Assembly: GCA_005223125.1 (NCBI GenBank)
Contig: NJBH01000009.1
Location: 1 to 64,000 of the forward strand
Source of the DNA: Promethearchaeota archaeon Loki_b32
Lineage (GTDB): Archaea > Asgardarchaeota > Lokiarchaeia > Sigyniarchaeales > SOKP01
Reading direction: 5' to 3'
Length of the DNA stretch: 64,000 bases
Below are positions 35,082-44,449 of this stretch, in pieces. Under the pieces are notes generated by a model that worked only from the letters and a program-made list of their open reading frames with translations, was not told where the DNA came from and did not search any database. The position numbers were made by a program, and so were the translations under genes. How positions within the stretch are numbered: position 1 is the first letter of the stretch; each line of letters starts with the position of its first letter.

Positions 35082-36488
35082 ATGCATCATTTCTTATTCG
35101 TGTTAGGCTCCAATTGGCGTTTAAGTTTAGCAGAATTAGACAACTATCTTAAATATTCTCAAAATAAAGGAAAAATTGTAGATTATTCTGCTAATATTGC
35201 TATAGTAGAGTTTGAAAAACTTCACCAAGATAGACAGTATATAAATAAACTCATGGAGATCCAATTCATTTTAGGAGGTTGTCAAAAGATTGCTGAAATT
35301 TATGATTTTATTGATATTAAGACCATCCAAGATGCATTTCCAATACAAATCAATAAGTTTCGTTATGTAGAAAAATCTAGGAAGAAGATCCTTCATATTA
35401 TTGACAACTTAATTATTGGAAAACAAGGAATTTTCCCTAAAGTTTATGAGAGTATGTTTTTTGCTACCTCTATTTATCCAAATCTTTATGATGATAAATA
35501 TTATTCTGATATTTTGGTTAAACATTTCTTACCGTTTCTAAATAAAGAAATCATGGAAATTCTCAAACAAAAAGGTGCTGAAAAGGCATTATATTATCAA
35601 TATCCTGAAAAAAATATAAAATCAGGTAATTTGAATCCAATTTTTCCACATCATATAATTAAATATGAATTACTAAGTCAAAATAGAGCGGAAATAATTT
35701 TTGGGTTTACAGAAGAAGGAGTATATATAGCAAGAACATTTACTACAGATGACCCCAATTTTAAAAAGAGGATTGATGAAGAACGACCATATAAGGAATT
35801 TGAAAGTGCTATTTCTCCAAAATTAGCAGTGATAATGCTAAACTTCCTGAATTTATTTGAAAATAGAGAAAATAAAAAAATCCTTGATCCCTTTATTGGA
35901 AATGGGACAATTGGATTGTTTGCTATTCTACAAGATTTTCAAATACATGGTTCAGATATTAATAATCAGAAAGTTAAAAACACAATCCGTAATTTTTATT
36001 GGCTATTAGAATTATTGGAAGAAGAAATACCTCCATTTATTAACAAAAGAGTTTTGAATCATGATGCAAGAAATTTATCTGATGCTTTTGAACTAGATTT
36101 CTTTGATGGTATATCTACTGAACCAAATTTAGGTCCTTTTTACAAAAAAAAACCTTATTACACACAAGCTAAAGAATTATTAGATATGGAATTAGAACCC
36201 TTATATGATGAATTCTTTAGAGAAGCTTATCAAATTTTAAAACCTAATTGTAGGATATGTTTTGTTTCTCCGATCATTAGTACTGTTGATGGGAACGACA
36301 TTCAAGTAAATATCGAAAAACTAGCGCGTAAAAATAAATTTAGGCTTGTACCATTATTAGATCTTAATCGGATAAATAACAAAATTAATCAAAAACTTAA
36401 ATTTGGAAAACAGCATGTAAAAACTTTAATTGATGCTAAAAAAGGACAAATCATTAAAAGAAAATTGTATGTATTAGAAAAACAATGA
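35082..36488 (+). CDS. Trm11/TrmG10-like SAM methyltransferase
   Basis: 468 residues. The N-terminal 170 residues resemble the THUMP-containing part of Trm11 proteins (LFVLGSNWRLSLAELDNYL). The C-terminal half is the methyltransferase, with ILDPFIGNGTIGLFAILQDF (motif I), IHGSDINNQKVKNTIRNFYW and DARNLSDAF. Where N2-guanine methyltransferases have DPPY, this protein has TEPNLGPFY, so the substrate may differ from guanine-10 of tRNA. Its stop is six bases before the next ATG, forming an operon with endonuclease III. Confidence 0.75.
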   Translation: MHHFLFVLGSNWRLSLAELDNYLKYSQNKGKIVDYSANIAIVEFEKLHQDRQYINKLMEIQFILGGCQKIAEIYDFIDIKTIQDAFPIQINKFRYVEKSRKKILHIIDNLIIGKQGIFPKVYESMFFATSIYPNLYDDKYYSDILVKHFLPFLNKEIMEILKQKGAEKALYYQYPEKNIKSGNLNPIFPHHIIKYELLSQNRAEIIFGFTEEGVYIARTFTTDDPNFKKRIDEERPYKEFESAISPKLAVIMLNFLNLFENRENKKILDPFIGNGTIGLFAILQDFQIHGSDINNQKVKNTIRNFYWLLELLEEEIPPFINKRVLNHDARNLSDAFELDFFDGISTEPNLGPFYKKKPYYTQAKELLDMELEPLYDEFFREAYQILKPNCRICFVSPIISTVDGNDIQVNIEKLARKNKFRLVPLLDLNRINNKINQKLKFGKQHVKTLIDAKKGQIIKRKLYVLEKQ

Positions 36489-36494
36489 GATAAA

Positions 36495-37166
36495 ATGGAA
36501 TTTAGTGAAATTTTCGACAAAATCGAAGAACAATTAGAAGGAGAAGCTCATTTAGATGAATTAGCTAGAAAAAAACAAGATCCATTTAAAATTTTAATAT
36601 CAACGATATTGTCAGCACGAACGAGAGATGCAAATACTAGAATTGCTACTGAAAAATTATTTGCTAAATTCAGTACGCCAAAAACTATAGCTGAAGCTAA
36701 TCTTGATGAAATTGAACTACTTATAAGATCATCAGGATTCTATAAAGTTAAAGCTGCTCGAATTAAAGATGTCTCAAGAATATTAGTTGAAAGATATAAT
36801 AGCAATGTCCCTGATAATTATGAGGAATTAATAAGTTTACCTGGCGTAGGGAGTAAAACTGCTAATTGTGTGTTAGTATATGCTTATAAAGTGCCTGCAA
36901 TTCCAGTAGATGTACATGTACATAGAATTTCGAATAGATTGGGTTGGGTAAAAACCAAAACGCCTCCCAAAACAGAAGTAGCTCTAAAAAATACAATCCC
37001 CAAAGAACTTTGGTTAAAATTAAATAGATTAATTGTAAGATTTGGACAGCAAATATGCATATCAATCAAACCAAAGTGTGAAAGCTGCTCTATTAATAAT
37101 ATATGCCCTAAAGATTTTTCCATGGAATTGGCTATTAAAAAAAAAATAAAAAATAAATATAATTAA
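36495..37166 (+). CDS. nth: Endonuclease III-type DNA glycosylase/AP lyase
   Basis: 223 residues. It has DPFKILISTILSARTRDANT, the helix-hairpin-helix LISLPGVGSKTANCVLVYAY with the catalytic Lys in GSKTA (about 117), PVDVHVHRISNRLGW with the catalytic Asp, and a C-terminal 4Fe-4S loop CISIKPKCESCSINNICP. It removes oxidised pyrimidines and nicks the abasic site. All catalytic residues are present. It is coupled to the upstream methyltransferase gene. Confidence 0.94.
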   Translation: MEFSEIFDKIEEQLEGEAHLDELARKKQDPFKILISTILSARTRDANTRIATEKLFAKFSTPKTIAEANLDEIELLIRSSGFYKVKAARIKDVSRILVERYNSNVPDNYEELISLPGVGSKTANCVLVYAYKVPAIPVDVHVHRISNRLGWVKTKTPPKTEVALKNTIPKELWLKLNRLIVRFGQQICISIKPKCESCSINNICPKDFSMELAIKKKIKNKYN

Positions 37167-37210
37167 GGTGTTATTATGAATTCAAGATATGATTCTTATT
37201 ATGATTTGTA

Positions 37211-37357
37211 TTGGGTGCTTGTGAAATATGTCTCATGAATGAAATAGGTAAAATTGAAGCCAAAGCGAAAGAATGGGATATGAAATTAGATAAAGTGAAA
37301 TGTTTTGGCTGCAAAAATTTAATACGTAAGTCTATTTCGCTTTCGAGTGTAGAATAA
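37211..37357 (+). CDS. Small two-CxxC protein
   Basis: A 48-residue frame from TTG 37211, with ACEICLMNEIGKIEAKAKEW then VKCFGCKNLIRKSISLSSVE. Two CxxC pairs separated by a charged helix could bind one zinc. Its last 39 bases overlap the end of the convergent rhomboid gene. Evidence is the Cys spacing only; it may not be expressed. Confidence 0.4.
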   Translation: MGACEICLMNEIGKIEAKAKEWDMKLDKVKCFGCKNLIRKSISLSSVE

Positions 37358-37903
37358 ATATCCAAAAGCAATTCCTGCTAATAAACCAAATATATGAGCC
37401 CAAAAGTTTATACCAGGTAAAAATGAAGTGACTATAAAAAATACGATATAGAAAAATGCAAAAAATAAGAGTGTTGGCTCATCTGTTGCGATCATTGTAA
37501 AAACAACACCAAGCAACCCAAAAATGGCTCCTGAAGCACCTAAACTGATATCTGTTGGTGAAAGGAGGAATAAAGAAAATAAATTGCCAATTAAACCTGA
37601 AAGAAAATAGATAAGTAAAAATTGTATTTTGGAAATGTCTTTATTGTTTTCGATAGTTGCTCCAAACAAAAGTAGACCAAACATATTTGAAAATAAATGT
37701 AAAATATCACCGTGAAGGAACATCGCAGTTATGAGCCTCCAGACTTCATATTCATTGATTATGTTTCTATTGATTTGCACTAAGAAAAGTATCACTTCCT
37801 CTGGCGCAGCTAAATTTATGAGAAAGAAACTTAGAATATTAACGAAAATTAAAGTTAATGTTATCCTAGCATCTTTTAAACTCTCAATATCTAAAACCAT
37901 CAT
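37319..37903 (-). CDS. Rhomboid-family intramembrane serine protease
   Basis: 194 residues, six membrane helices. It has EVWRLITAMFLHGDILHLFSN before helix 2, the catalytic Ser in SLGASGAIFGLLG (Ser124) and the catalytic His in FWAHIFGLLAGIAFGYLF (His170). The compact six-helix form without an N-terminal domain is the basic prokaryotic type. It cleaves within membrane segments of substrate proteins, which are unknown here. Confidence 0.94.
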   Translation of the reverse strand: MMVLDIESLKDARITLTLIFVNILSFFLINLAAPEEVILFLVQINRNIINEYEVWRLITAMFLHGDILHLFSNMFGLLLFGATIENNKDISKIQFLLIYFLSGLIGNLFSLFLLSPTDISLGASGAIFGLLGVVFTMIATDEPTLLFFAFFYIVFFIVTSFLPGINFWAHIFGLLAGIAFGYLFYTRKRNRLTY

Positions 37904-37999
37904 ATGAATAAACCGCTATTAGAACAGTTTATAATTATTATAACAAAGTATAATAATTTGTTTTTATATTATTTTTTTAATATAAAAAGTTGATATTAA

Positions 38000-39223
38000 T
38001 TGGAAAGAAACATAAGAACCAAGGACAAATTTAAACTAAAGAAAAAAAGGTTATTAGATGCCCTTATTTTAAATAATATCTTAAAGGATAAACGTTTAAT
38101 GAAAGCTTTTATGGACGTTCCCTTAGAACAATTTATTCCTGAAAAATTCGTCAATGTCGTCAAACTTTATGAGGATGTACCAAATTTATTTTATTATGAT
38201 GAACAGAATCCAAATAAGTATAGAACGATTTCTGCTCCTCATATGATAACTATTATGCTTCAAGGTCTTTCTTTAACTGAAGACGATGATTTATTGATAT
38301 TAGGAGCAAAAAGTGGATATATTGCGACTCTAGCACATAAACTAGCACCAAAGGGAGAGATCATAATTCTTGAGGCACACTCTGAAATCGCTAAACTTAC
38401 ATCTGAAAACTTAAAGAGATTAAAATTAGATAGTAATATCTCAATAATTGTTAAAAACCCACTTAATGGAATGCCAGAATTAAGCCCTTGGCAAAAAATT
38501 TTAGTAACTGGATCAATTGAACAGCCTAAGATACATCCTTTATTAAATCAGCTTGATGATAATGGAGGAGTTTTATTCGCGCCAATTGGTCCGGAGTTTG
38601 TACAAATGTATACCCAAATTCTAAGACAGAATAATGAATATTTTGGAAAGAAAAAATTGCAGGTAAAATTTTCTCCCTTAATCACGCAAGTTGAATTAGA
38701 TGAGATTGAACTGATAACTGATCTTGATGATTATGAAATAATCGATGACTTTAATAAAGTAAATAGTACTTTAGGTCAATTTCCAACCAGAGTTCAAATC
38801 AAATATACTTCAGATATAGTTGATAATGTGACACCAGAATCGCATTTTAAAATTGAATCGATAGACAAGGAACAACAAAAATTAGTTATAACTTATCTAA
38901 AGAGCATAGAACTAACGATTAAGAATTTAAAGAAAGAGTATAATATCGATAAATGTTTCAATTATGTCGAAGATGTTGAAATAAAGCTCGAAGATCTAAA
39001 AAAATTTAAAAAATTATTTCAAATTAAGATAAAAAGGATGCAAAATATCTTAAATCAAATAAGAGCATATAATATTATAAGAAAAGAATTAGAGAAAAAA
39101 AAATTATCAGACGATAAAATATTAAATAAAAAGGTTGAAATTATCAACAAACAAATTGAACAAATTAACAACTTTTTAGAAATCCTTAAAGAGGATATAA
39201 GTAACGTTAAAACCTTATATTAA
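38000..39223 (+). CDS. PCMT-like methyltransferase with C-terminal coiled coil
   Basis: 407 residues from TTG 38000. Residues 1-220 follow protein-L-isoaspartate methyltransferase: MDVPLEQFIPEKF, TISAPHMITIMLQ (the TISAPHM signature), LLILGAKSGYIATLAHKLAP for SAM motif I and IIILEAHSEIAKLTSENLKR. Motif I reads GAKSGY in place of GTGSGY. The last 130 residues are helical and highly charged, probably a coiled coil (about 290-405), which ordinary PCMT lacks. Isoaspartate repair is possible; the tail hints at a complex. It stands divergent from rhomboid. Confidence 0.78.
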   Translation: MERNIRTKDKFKLKKKRLLDALILNNILKDKRLMKAFMDVPLEQFIPEKFVNVVKLYEDVPNLFYYDEQNPNKYRTISAPHMITIMLQGLSLTEDDDLLILGAKSGYIATLAHKLAPKGEIIILEAHSEIAKLTSENLKRLKLDSNISIIVKNPLNGMPELSPWQKILVTGSIEQPKIHPLLNQLDDNGGVLFAPIGPEFVQMYTQILRQNNEYFGKKKLQVKFSPLITQVELDEIELITDLDDYEIIDDFNKVNSTLGQFPTRVQIKYTSDIVDNVTPESHFKIESIDKEQQKLVITYLKSIELTIKNLKKEYNIDKCFNYVEDVEIKLEDLKKFKKLFQIKIKRMQNILNQIRAYNIIRKELEKKKLSDDKILNKKVEIINKQIEQINNFLEILKEDISNVKTLY

Positions 39224-39250
39224 ATATTCAAATCTTTATTCTATATAGAT

Positions 39251-39763
39251 TTATTTTTGATGTTCAAGAAATTCTAAAACAGCTTTCATAAAATCTGGTA
39301 AATCACTTGGCATTCGTGAAGTAATCAAATTATTATCAATCACAACTGAAGAATCTACGAATATAGCACCAGCATTTAACATATCATCTTTTATTGCAAA
39401 ATAACTAGTTGCCTTACGACCTCGCACTATTTTTGCAGATATTAAAACCCATCCAGCATGGCAAATAGCACCTACTAATTTTCCCTGTTCATTGATTTTA
39501 GAAACGAAATCAAGGATATCCTTATCTCTTCTAAGATAATCAGGATTTTTAGTACCTCCGGGTATTATCACACCATTATAATCATTAGGATTTACTTCTT
39601 TTATCAATTTATCCGGTTTTATTGGATATCCGTGTTTTCCTTTAATTTCTCTTCTATGTAAACTAATTAATTCGGTTTCATAACCAGCTTCGTTCAACCT
39701 AATACGGGGATAGTGAAGTTCAAGATCCTCATACCCATCTGTAGCTATAATTGCTATTTTAAT
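39251..39763 (-). CDS. DJ-1/PfpI-family protein (AUU start)
   Basis: 170 residues. From ATT 39763 it reads IKIAIIATDGYEDLELHYPR, the complete first strand and helix of PfpI proteins. VIIPGGTKNPDYL and the nucleophile elbow GAICHAGWVL with Cys follow, ending VIDNNLITSRMPSDLPDFMK. GAGGTGA lies six bases before ATT, and no ATG/GTG/TTG occurs until TTG 39697, which would delete the essential first strand. Family members act as proteases, deglycases or chaperones. Confidence 0.9.
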   Translation of the reverse strand: MKIAIIATDGYEDLELHYPRIRLNEAGYETELISLHRREIKGKHGYPIKPDKLIKEVNPNDYNGVIIPGGTKNPDYLRRDKDILDFVSKINEQGKLVGAICHAGWVLISAKIVRGRKATSYFAIKDDMLNAGAIFVDSSVVIDNNLITSRMPSDLPDFMKAVLEFLEHQK

Positions 39764-39785
39764 CTTAGTTCACCTCTTTAAATCA

Positions 39786-40430
39786 TTAAAAACTCATAAT
39801 ATTTAAGAATCCTATATAGACTACTATAATCCCCATAATTGTAAATACATAATTATAAGGAGGTGATATTAACCTATATGGGGTCTTTTTCTTGTATTGT
39901 TCGTAGTTTTTTCCAAAGTTTGGGATATTTACATATTTTTCTTCTAAAAAGCATAACAAATCTGTTAAAATAATCAAGATTGGAGAAAATACTATAGCTA
40001 TAAATGAGTCAAATATGAATGTGATTCCTAAATAAAATAATAGCCATGATAAATATTGAGGATGCCTCATAATCTCATAAACGCCCTTTTTTAACAATTT
40101 TGGGCTCTCTTTCTCATAATTTGCTTTTTTTAACAATTTTATAGTTAGTGAATGGATTTTCATTCCAAATACAATTAAAATTATGCCTATTAGTATAAAC
40201 CATAACCAATATTTATAAAAATAACTTATATTTTCACTAAAAAAGGGTTGGAAAAAGCTTGAATTTGCGATTGGGATTAGAGCTATGCAAATAATCCAAA
40301 TTACAGGAAAAATCTTCTTATACCACTCACTAAATTTAGGTTTAATAGATTTATATCCAGATAAGATTATCCAATTAATAACAAAATTTATCAGAAAGAT
40401 AAGAATTAAAATCAATATTATAATTAGCAT
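39786..40430 (-). CDS. ICMT/PEMT-type membrane methyltransferase
   Basis: 214 residues with five membrane segments. The C-terminal SAM site has LLKKGVYEIMRHPQYLSWLL (RHPQY) and a downstream EEKYVNIPNFGKNYEQYKKK with TPYRLI. It belongs to the same broad family as the protein at 6550 but is clearly divergent. The substrate is unknown. It ends 22 bases before the PfpI gene upstream region, on the same strand. Confidence 0.85.
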   Translation of the reverse strand: MLIIILILILIFLINFVINWIILSGYKSIKPKFSEWYKKIFPVIWIICIALIPIANSSFFQPFFSENISYFYKYWLWFILIGIILIVFGMKIHSLTIKLLKKANYEKESPKLLKKGVYEIMRHPQYLSWLLFYLGITFIFDSFIAIVFSPILIILTDLLCFLEEKYVNIPNFGKNYEQYKKKTPYRLISPPYNYVFTIMGIIVVYIGFLNIMSF

Positions 40431-40585
40431 AAGATCCTCAAGTCTATATTATTACTTTATAACGCTAAATAGTATAAAATAGTCATCAATATAAAAAATA
40501 ATTTATTTTTATCATTCTTGATGAGATAAAGATAATTAAAAAAAAGAAGAAAAAAAGAATTTGTATTTATAAATATTTAAAAAAA

Positions 40586-42697
40586 TTAATCATATTTGCT
40601 TTTAAAATCCTTCAACTTGTTCATTACTTCATCATATAATGAACCGACAATAATTTTTTCTCCAAGAGCTTTTAGTTCCTTTGCATACGCTAGAATTTGA
40701 TGAAGAACTGGTCCAGGTGGAAATTCATCTCTTTTTCTTTCTAATAAATTTCCAAAAACTTCACTAGTTGGGGCGCGATCAACAGTTTTGTATAGTTCGA
40801 TAAATAGATCATGGATTTTTCCCGCTTGAGAGCTCGCAACATGAGCTTTTGGGGTTTCTGTGCCTGCTGGAGGTGCATCTGAAGAGGTTGAGGTTTCTCC
40901 TCCACCTCTACCTAAAACAATAATAACAGGTTCTGATCGAGGATAATGACCCGAACCAGAGCAAATATAGTTAATACTCACAGAAGCACCACCTTTTATC
41001 TCAGTGACTCTTACATGTAATTCTGATAGATCACCTACTTGCACTACTTCATGAGTTGCTCCCTCTGGAGGTTTAAATTCAGTTAAACTAAAACTCGAAG
41101 GAATAATATCCTTAACTAATACATTTTCTAATTCGACGTCTCCTTTGTTTTGAACTCTAACTCCAATGCTAAATTCACCCTCAGTTAGTCCAGGTTTAAT
41201 ACTTTTAAGGGTTTTTAATTTGCGCTTAACGTATCTTACCTTTAATTCTGGTTCCTCATCAGGAGATCTAACAAATGATTTACCTTCTACAGGACTATTA
41301 ATATCAATTTTCACCGGAGTCATGTACTTTGTTTCAGTAGGGGGTCTTGGATTCCTTGCTAAGAGAGGGTATGAAATTACCATTTGTTTTCCTGGAAGAA
41401 ACTCATTCGAGAGATTGAATAATTCAACGTATATTTGATGTTTTTTAGAAAAATCTTGATCACTTGGATCGATCAGAATTTTTTGGACGAATTCTTCTCT
41501 TGAACTTATATCAATATCAGCTAATAAAATTTTTATTTCTTTTACTAAAGGAGGAATAAAATCAGGAGGAAGCTCATCTGATAAGAAAAATTTATCAATT
41601 AGAGATGAACCATCATTTACGATCGTATTTGTTATTGTCATATTAGTATTTGCATATGCATCTACTTCAGGTGGATCTATAGTTTTTTCAATAGTTGCAC
41701 TTAAAACTTCGTAAACCGTAGATTCTTTTATAATTTCACCGATAACTCTTGGAATCACTACAAACAATGGTGTACATCCAATTTCAGAACTTAGTTCTGG
41801 TACGTCCTTAGCTTCAACTTGAAAATCAAAATCCCATGATTCGTCAGGATTTAAAACTCTATCAGGTGTTTGAGAAACTACTGTCTCAACTCCTGTCGTT
41901 ATTGTTTGTGAAACTTTTACATCTTCAAGCTTTACTTGAAATCCAGATTCATTAATAAATTCAACATTACAATCCCATATACCAGGTTGAGAACCCTCAT
42001 CTCTATCGATTCCACTCATTGAATCGGTAAGTCCTCTAACTTCAGGGTTCATCATTGTTAATTTATAATTATTAATTAAATAATTTACAGTCAAAACTCC
42101 AAGCTCTTGTGAGGTCAACTCTTTCATATTAACTGTGAAGAAAATCTCAAGTTCAGCTTTGTTTTCTGCATCTAAAGATGTTAACTCCCAAGAAAGTATT
42201 TGCTTCCTATCCTCTTCTTTTAAATTTGCTTCCCCATTAGATGGATTTCTCATTTCAATTTCTTGAATAAATGCTGGCATGTCTCTTTTAACTTTTATAT
42301 CTAGGATAGGTAAGTTCAATGGATTTGTTAGAATGAGTTTTAAACTACATTTATTATCTTTTTTATAGAGAAACGCATTATTTACTTTTCCTGAGTCTGA
42401 CTTATCCGTATCAAATATTTCCTCAACTTTTAAAGAGGAATCTTTAAGATCTTTTATTTCATATTCTTTACTAAAATCTTGGGCAGGGTTTAATGTTCCT
42501 ACTGTAAGTTCTTTCGATTCCAATGAAGTATTAACATTTTCTTTAACATCACACATTAAATTCCATAATCTACTTCTTTGTGTTGGATTTTTCACTACAA
42601 GTGTTCCTTTACCAGAGACTTCTTTAAGATTTTGCGAACCATCGAGAATTATGTGTTCACGGTCGGTTACGTCTATAATAACTAAATTTTCAGACAT
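40586..42697 (-). CDS. Large cytosolic beta-sandwich repeat protein
   Basis: 703 residues without signal peptide or membrane helix. It consists of successive Ig-like/DUF11-like beta-sandwich segments: NPLNLPILDIKVKRDMP near 130, FINESGFQVKLEDVKVSQTI near 250, IVNDGSSLIDKFFLSDELPP near 370, and VRVQNKGDVELENVLVKDII near 535. A Gly/Ser/Pro-rich linker (about 600-625) and a C-terminal helical domain of about 75 residues follow. DUF11 repeats are normally secreted, so a cytosolic location is unusual. The layout recalls scaffold or appendage proteins. No named family is recognised. Confidence 0.65.
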   Translation of the reverse strand: MSENLVIIDVTDREHIILDGSQNLKEVSGKGTLVVKNPTQRSRLWNLMCDVKENVNTSLESKELTVGTLNPAQDFSKEYEIKDLKDSSLKVEEIFDTDKSDSGKVNNAFLYKKDNKCSLKLILTNPLNLPILDIKVKRDMPAFIQEIEMRNPSNGEANLKEEDRKQILSWELTSLDAENKAELEIFFTVNMKELTSQELGVLTVNYLINNYKLTMMNPEVRGLTDSMSGIDRDEGSQPGIWDCNVEFINESGFQVKLEDVKVSQTITTGVETVVSQTPDRVLNPDESWDFDFQVEAKDVPELSSEIGCTPLFVVIPRVIGEIIKESTVYEVLSATIEKTIDPPEVDAYANTNMTITNTIVNDGSSLIDKFFLSDELPPDFIPPLVKEIKILLADIDISSREEFVQKILIDPSDQDFSKKHQIYVELFNLSNEFLPGKQMVISYPLLARNPRPPTETKYMTPVKIDINSPVEGKSFVRSPDEEPELKVRYVKRKLKTLKSIKPGLTEGEFSIGVRVQNKGDVELENVLVKDIIPSSFSLTEFKPPEGATHEVVQVGDLSELHVRVTEIKGGASVSINYICSGSGHYPRSEPVIIVLGRGGGETSTSSDAPPAGTETPKAHVASSQAGKIHDLFIELYKTVDRAPTSEVFGNLLERKRDEFPPGPVLHQILAYAKELKALGEKIIVGSLYDEVMNKLKDFKSKYD

Positions 42698-42893
42698 TCT
42701 ATATTCTTCTCATATTTGTATTATTTAAATTTAGAAATTTCTTATACAAAATTTGTTATCAAAATTATATATAAATAATAAAAAAATAAAGTATAGATTT
42801 TTATATCTTTTCTAAAGAAAAAATAATAATAAATTTTTATATACTAATCATTCTTGTATCAGATGAATTATAACTAAATAACGACAAAATATT

Positions 42894-43697
42894 GTGAATC
42901 GTAATAGGTTTTGGGAAATTATTGAAGGATATAATTATTTAATGAGTTCAGCAATCGGAGGTCCAAATTGCTTAGATGTATGCAATGGTGATTGTTGTTC
43001 CATCAAGATCAATATTCCAAAAATATTAGCTCAAGAATATATTAAAAAAGGATATGCAACTAAAGAAGATTTCATTAGAGGGGATGTCTTCAGTTTCAAA
43101 TTAAGATTTGATGATGAAAAAGGAAAATGTTTTCTATATAACAAAGAAATTAATGGGTGTTTAGTTCATAATTCAGGAATTAAACCACCACAATGTTGGA
43201 TTTATCCTACGAAATTTTCTAATCCAGATAATAAAGAGATAAGTTGTAAAAGGGCTAAAGGTTGGAAGATAATTGATTCTGAAAAGACAAAGGAAGCGGA
43301 AAGATTACTCAAATATTATACTTTTCTTTGTCAACTTGAAGCTAAGAAAGAACTTAAAGACATTAAGAAACGCTTTAATGATAATTCATCCAGAAATCAT
43401 TTAATAGAATTATTAAAATTAACACCTCCAAGTCAACTGGCTGGTTTTAGGGACACTTGGCAGGGGATTACAACTTTATCAGCTCAAGGAGTATCATTAC
43501 AAATGAAAAAATTCTGTAAAAAATTTAATAACAAATGTGGTTTCAATTATTTATCCTGCAAGTCAATTTGTGATAAAGTAATCCAAGGATTGTTAGACTT
43601 TTTACAACAAAATTTATGGAAATTTGTACAAAAAAATGGTCCTGATGGTGAAGGAGCCTACCCATTTTTTAAGTTAGCTGAATTTTTTATTAATTAA
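42894..43697 (+). CDS. YkgJ-family cysteine cluster protein
   Basis: 267 residues from GTG 42894. The cluster reads PNCLDVCNGDCCSIKINIP, then GKCFLYNKEINGCLVHNSGI and PPQCWIYPTKFSN with ISCKRAKGW, the usual C-x3-C-x3-CC...C...C...C pattern of metal- or Fe-S-binding YkgJ domains. The C-terminal part has another Cys series (KFCKKFNNKCGFNYLSCKSI). Function unknown. A hairpin terminator follows the stop. Confidence 0.8.
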   Translation: MNRNRFWEIIEGYNYLMSSAIGGPNCLDVCNGDCCSIKINIPKILAQEYIKKGYATKEDFIRGDVFSFKLRFDDEKGKCFLYNKEINGCLVHNSGIKPPQCWIYPTKFSNPDNKEISCKRAKGWKIIDSEKTKEAERLLKYYTFLCQLEAKKELKDIKKRFNDNSSRNHLIELLKLTPPSQLAGFRDTWQGITTLSAQGVSLQMKKFCKKFNNKCGFNYLSCKSICDKVIQGLLDFLQQNLWKFVQKNGPDGEGAYPFFKLAEFFIN

Positions 43698-43712
43698 GAT
43701 TTCATTAGCGTA

Positions 43713-43735
43713 AGGATTCTATGAAATCCTTTTTG
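43713..43735 (+). terminator. Hairpin plus T-run after the Cys-cluster gene
   Basis: AAGGATT (43713-43719) pairs with AATCCTT (43726-43732) around a six-base loop, followed by three T's. It lies 15 bases after the stop at 43697. It could act as a terminator. Confidence 0.45.
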
Positions 43736-43869
43736 TGGTTTGTTTTTCTTGTCTCTAAATAAAATAGACATAATCATGTTACAGACGTAATATAATATCT
43801 TAAATAAAATTTGAATATATCCGTATATAATACATTAAAACCACTTTATTATAGAAAATTGGGAGTGTC

Positions 43870-44238
43870 ATGTCATTAGGAAATAAAAATTTAGTTGATT
43901 TAGCTAAAAACGTTTTTTCTGAGAAATATGAGTTTATTGAAGGCCCTGTGAAAAATAAAGGAGTGTCTGGTAAGTCTTGGACTTTTGATGCCATTGTAAA
44001 AAATAACCTTAGTACATACGGAATATTCATTCGTGACTGGAAAAGAGAAATATCAATCACTCAATTACGACAATTACATAAAGCGTGTATTGATACAAAT
44101 ATTGAAGGGGGAATTATGATTTGTAATGTTATTACTGATTTTTCTCGGGATTATAGCTCCCAATTTGGAATCCAACTTCTCTCAAGGGGACATCTTATTT
44201 CCACATTAAGAAGAAGAAGATTTCAAAACGATTTTTAA
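43870..44238 (+). CDS. Mrr-like PD-(D/E)XK nuclease-domain protein
   Basis: 122 residues. The fold pattern helix-FDAIVKN-strand-YGIFIRDWKREISITQLRQLHKAC, then GGIMICN and FSRDYSSQFGIQLLSRGHLI, follows archaeal Mrr-like restriction-endonuclease domains. The catalytic Asp is likely that in FDAIV; the usual ExK is replaced by RDWKR, so activity is doubtful. GGGAGTG precedes the ATG. No methyltransferase partner is nearby, so a restriction system is unlikely. Confidence 0.6.
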   Translation: MSLGNKNLVDLAKNVFSEKYEFIEGPVKNKGVSGKSWTFDAIVKNNLSTYGIFIRDWKREISITQLRQLHKACIDTNIEGGIMICNVITDFSRDYSSQFGIQLLSRGHLISTLRRRRFQNDF

Positions 44239-44389
44239 AATTCTTATTACCTAAACACTTTATCTAAGCAAAATCCTTATTCAACATGCTCTTTTTGTAT
44301 CTGAGATTTGAGATTCTGTCGAAATAGATAATTAAAATTCTAATATCTATTTATGAATTTCATAAAAAGTTGATATAAAATGTTTAAAA

Positions 44390-44398
44390 TTTATAAAT
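44390..44398 (+). promoter_or_regulatory. TATA box of the gelsolin-like gene
   Basis: TTTATAAAT about 50 bases before the start codon, consistent with a short 5' leader. The preceding 150 bp is AT-rich and holds no gene. Confidence 0.5.
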
Positions 44399-44449
44399 CA
44401 ATAAGATAAAGATAATATAAGATAAGGAAGAAATTCAAGTGATTTAATT

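Noticed and set aside
43870-44238. Restriction-modification system
   Set aside because: The nuclease-like protein stands alone, with no methyltransferase or specificity gene nearby and a weak catalytic motif.
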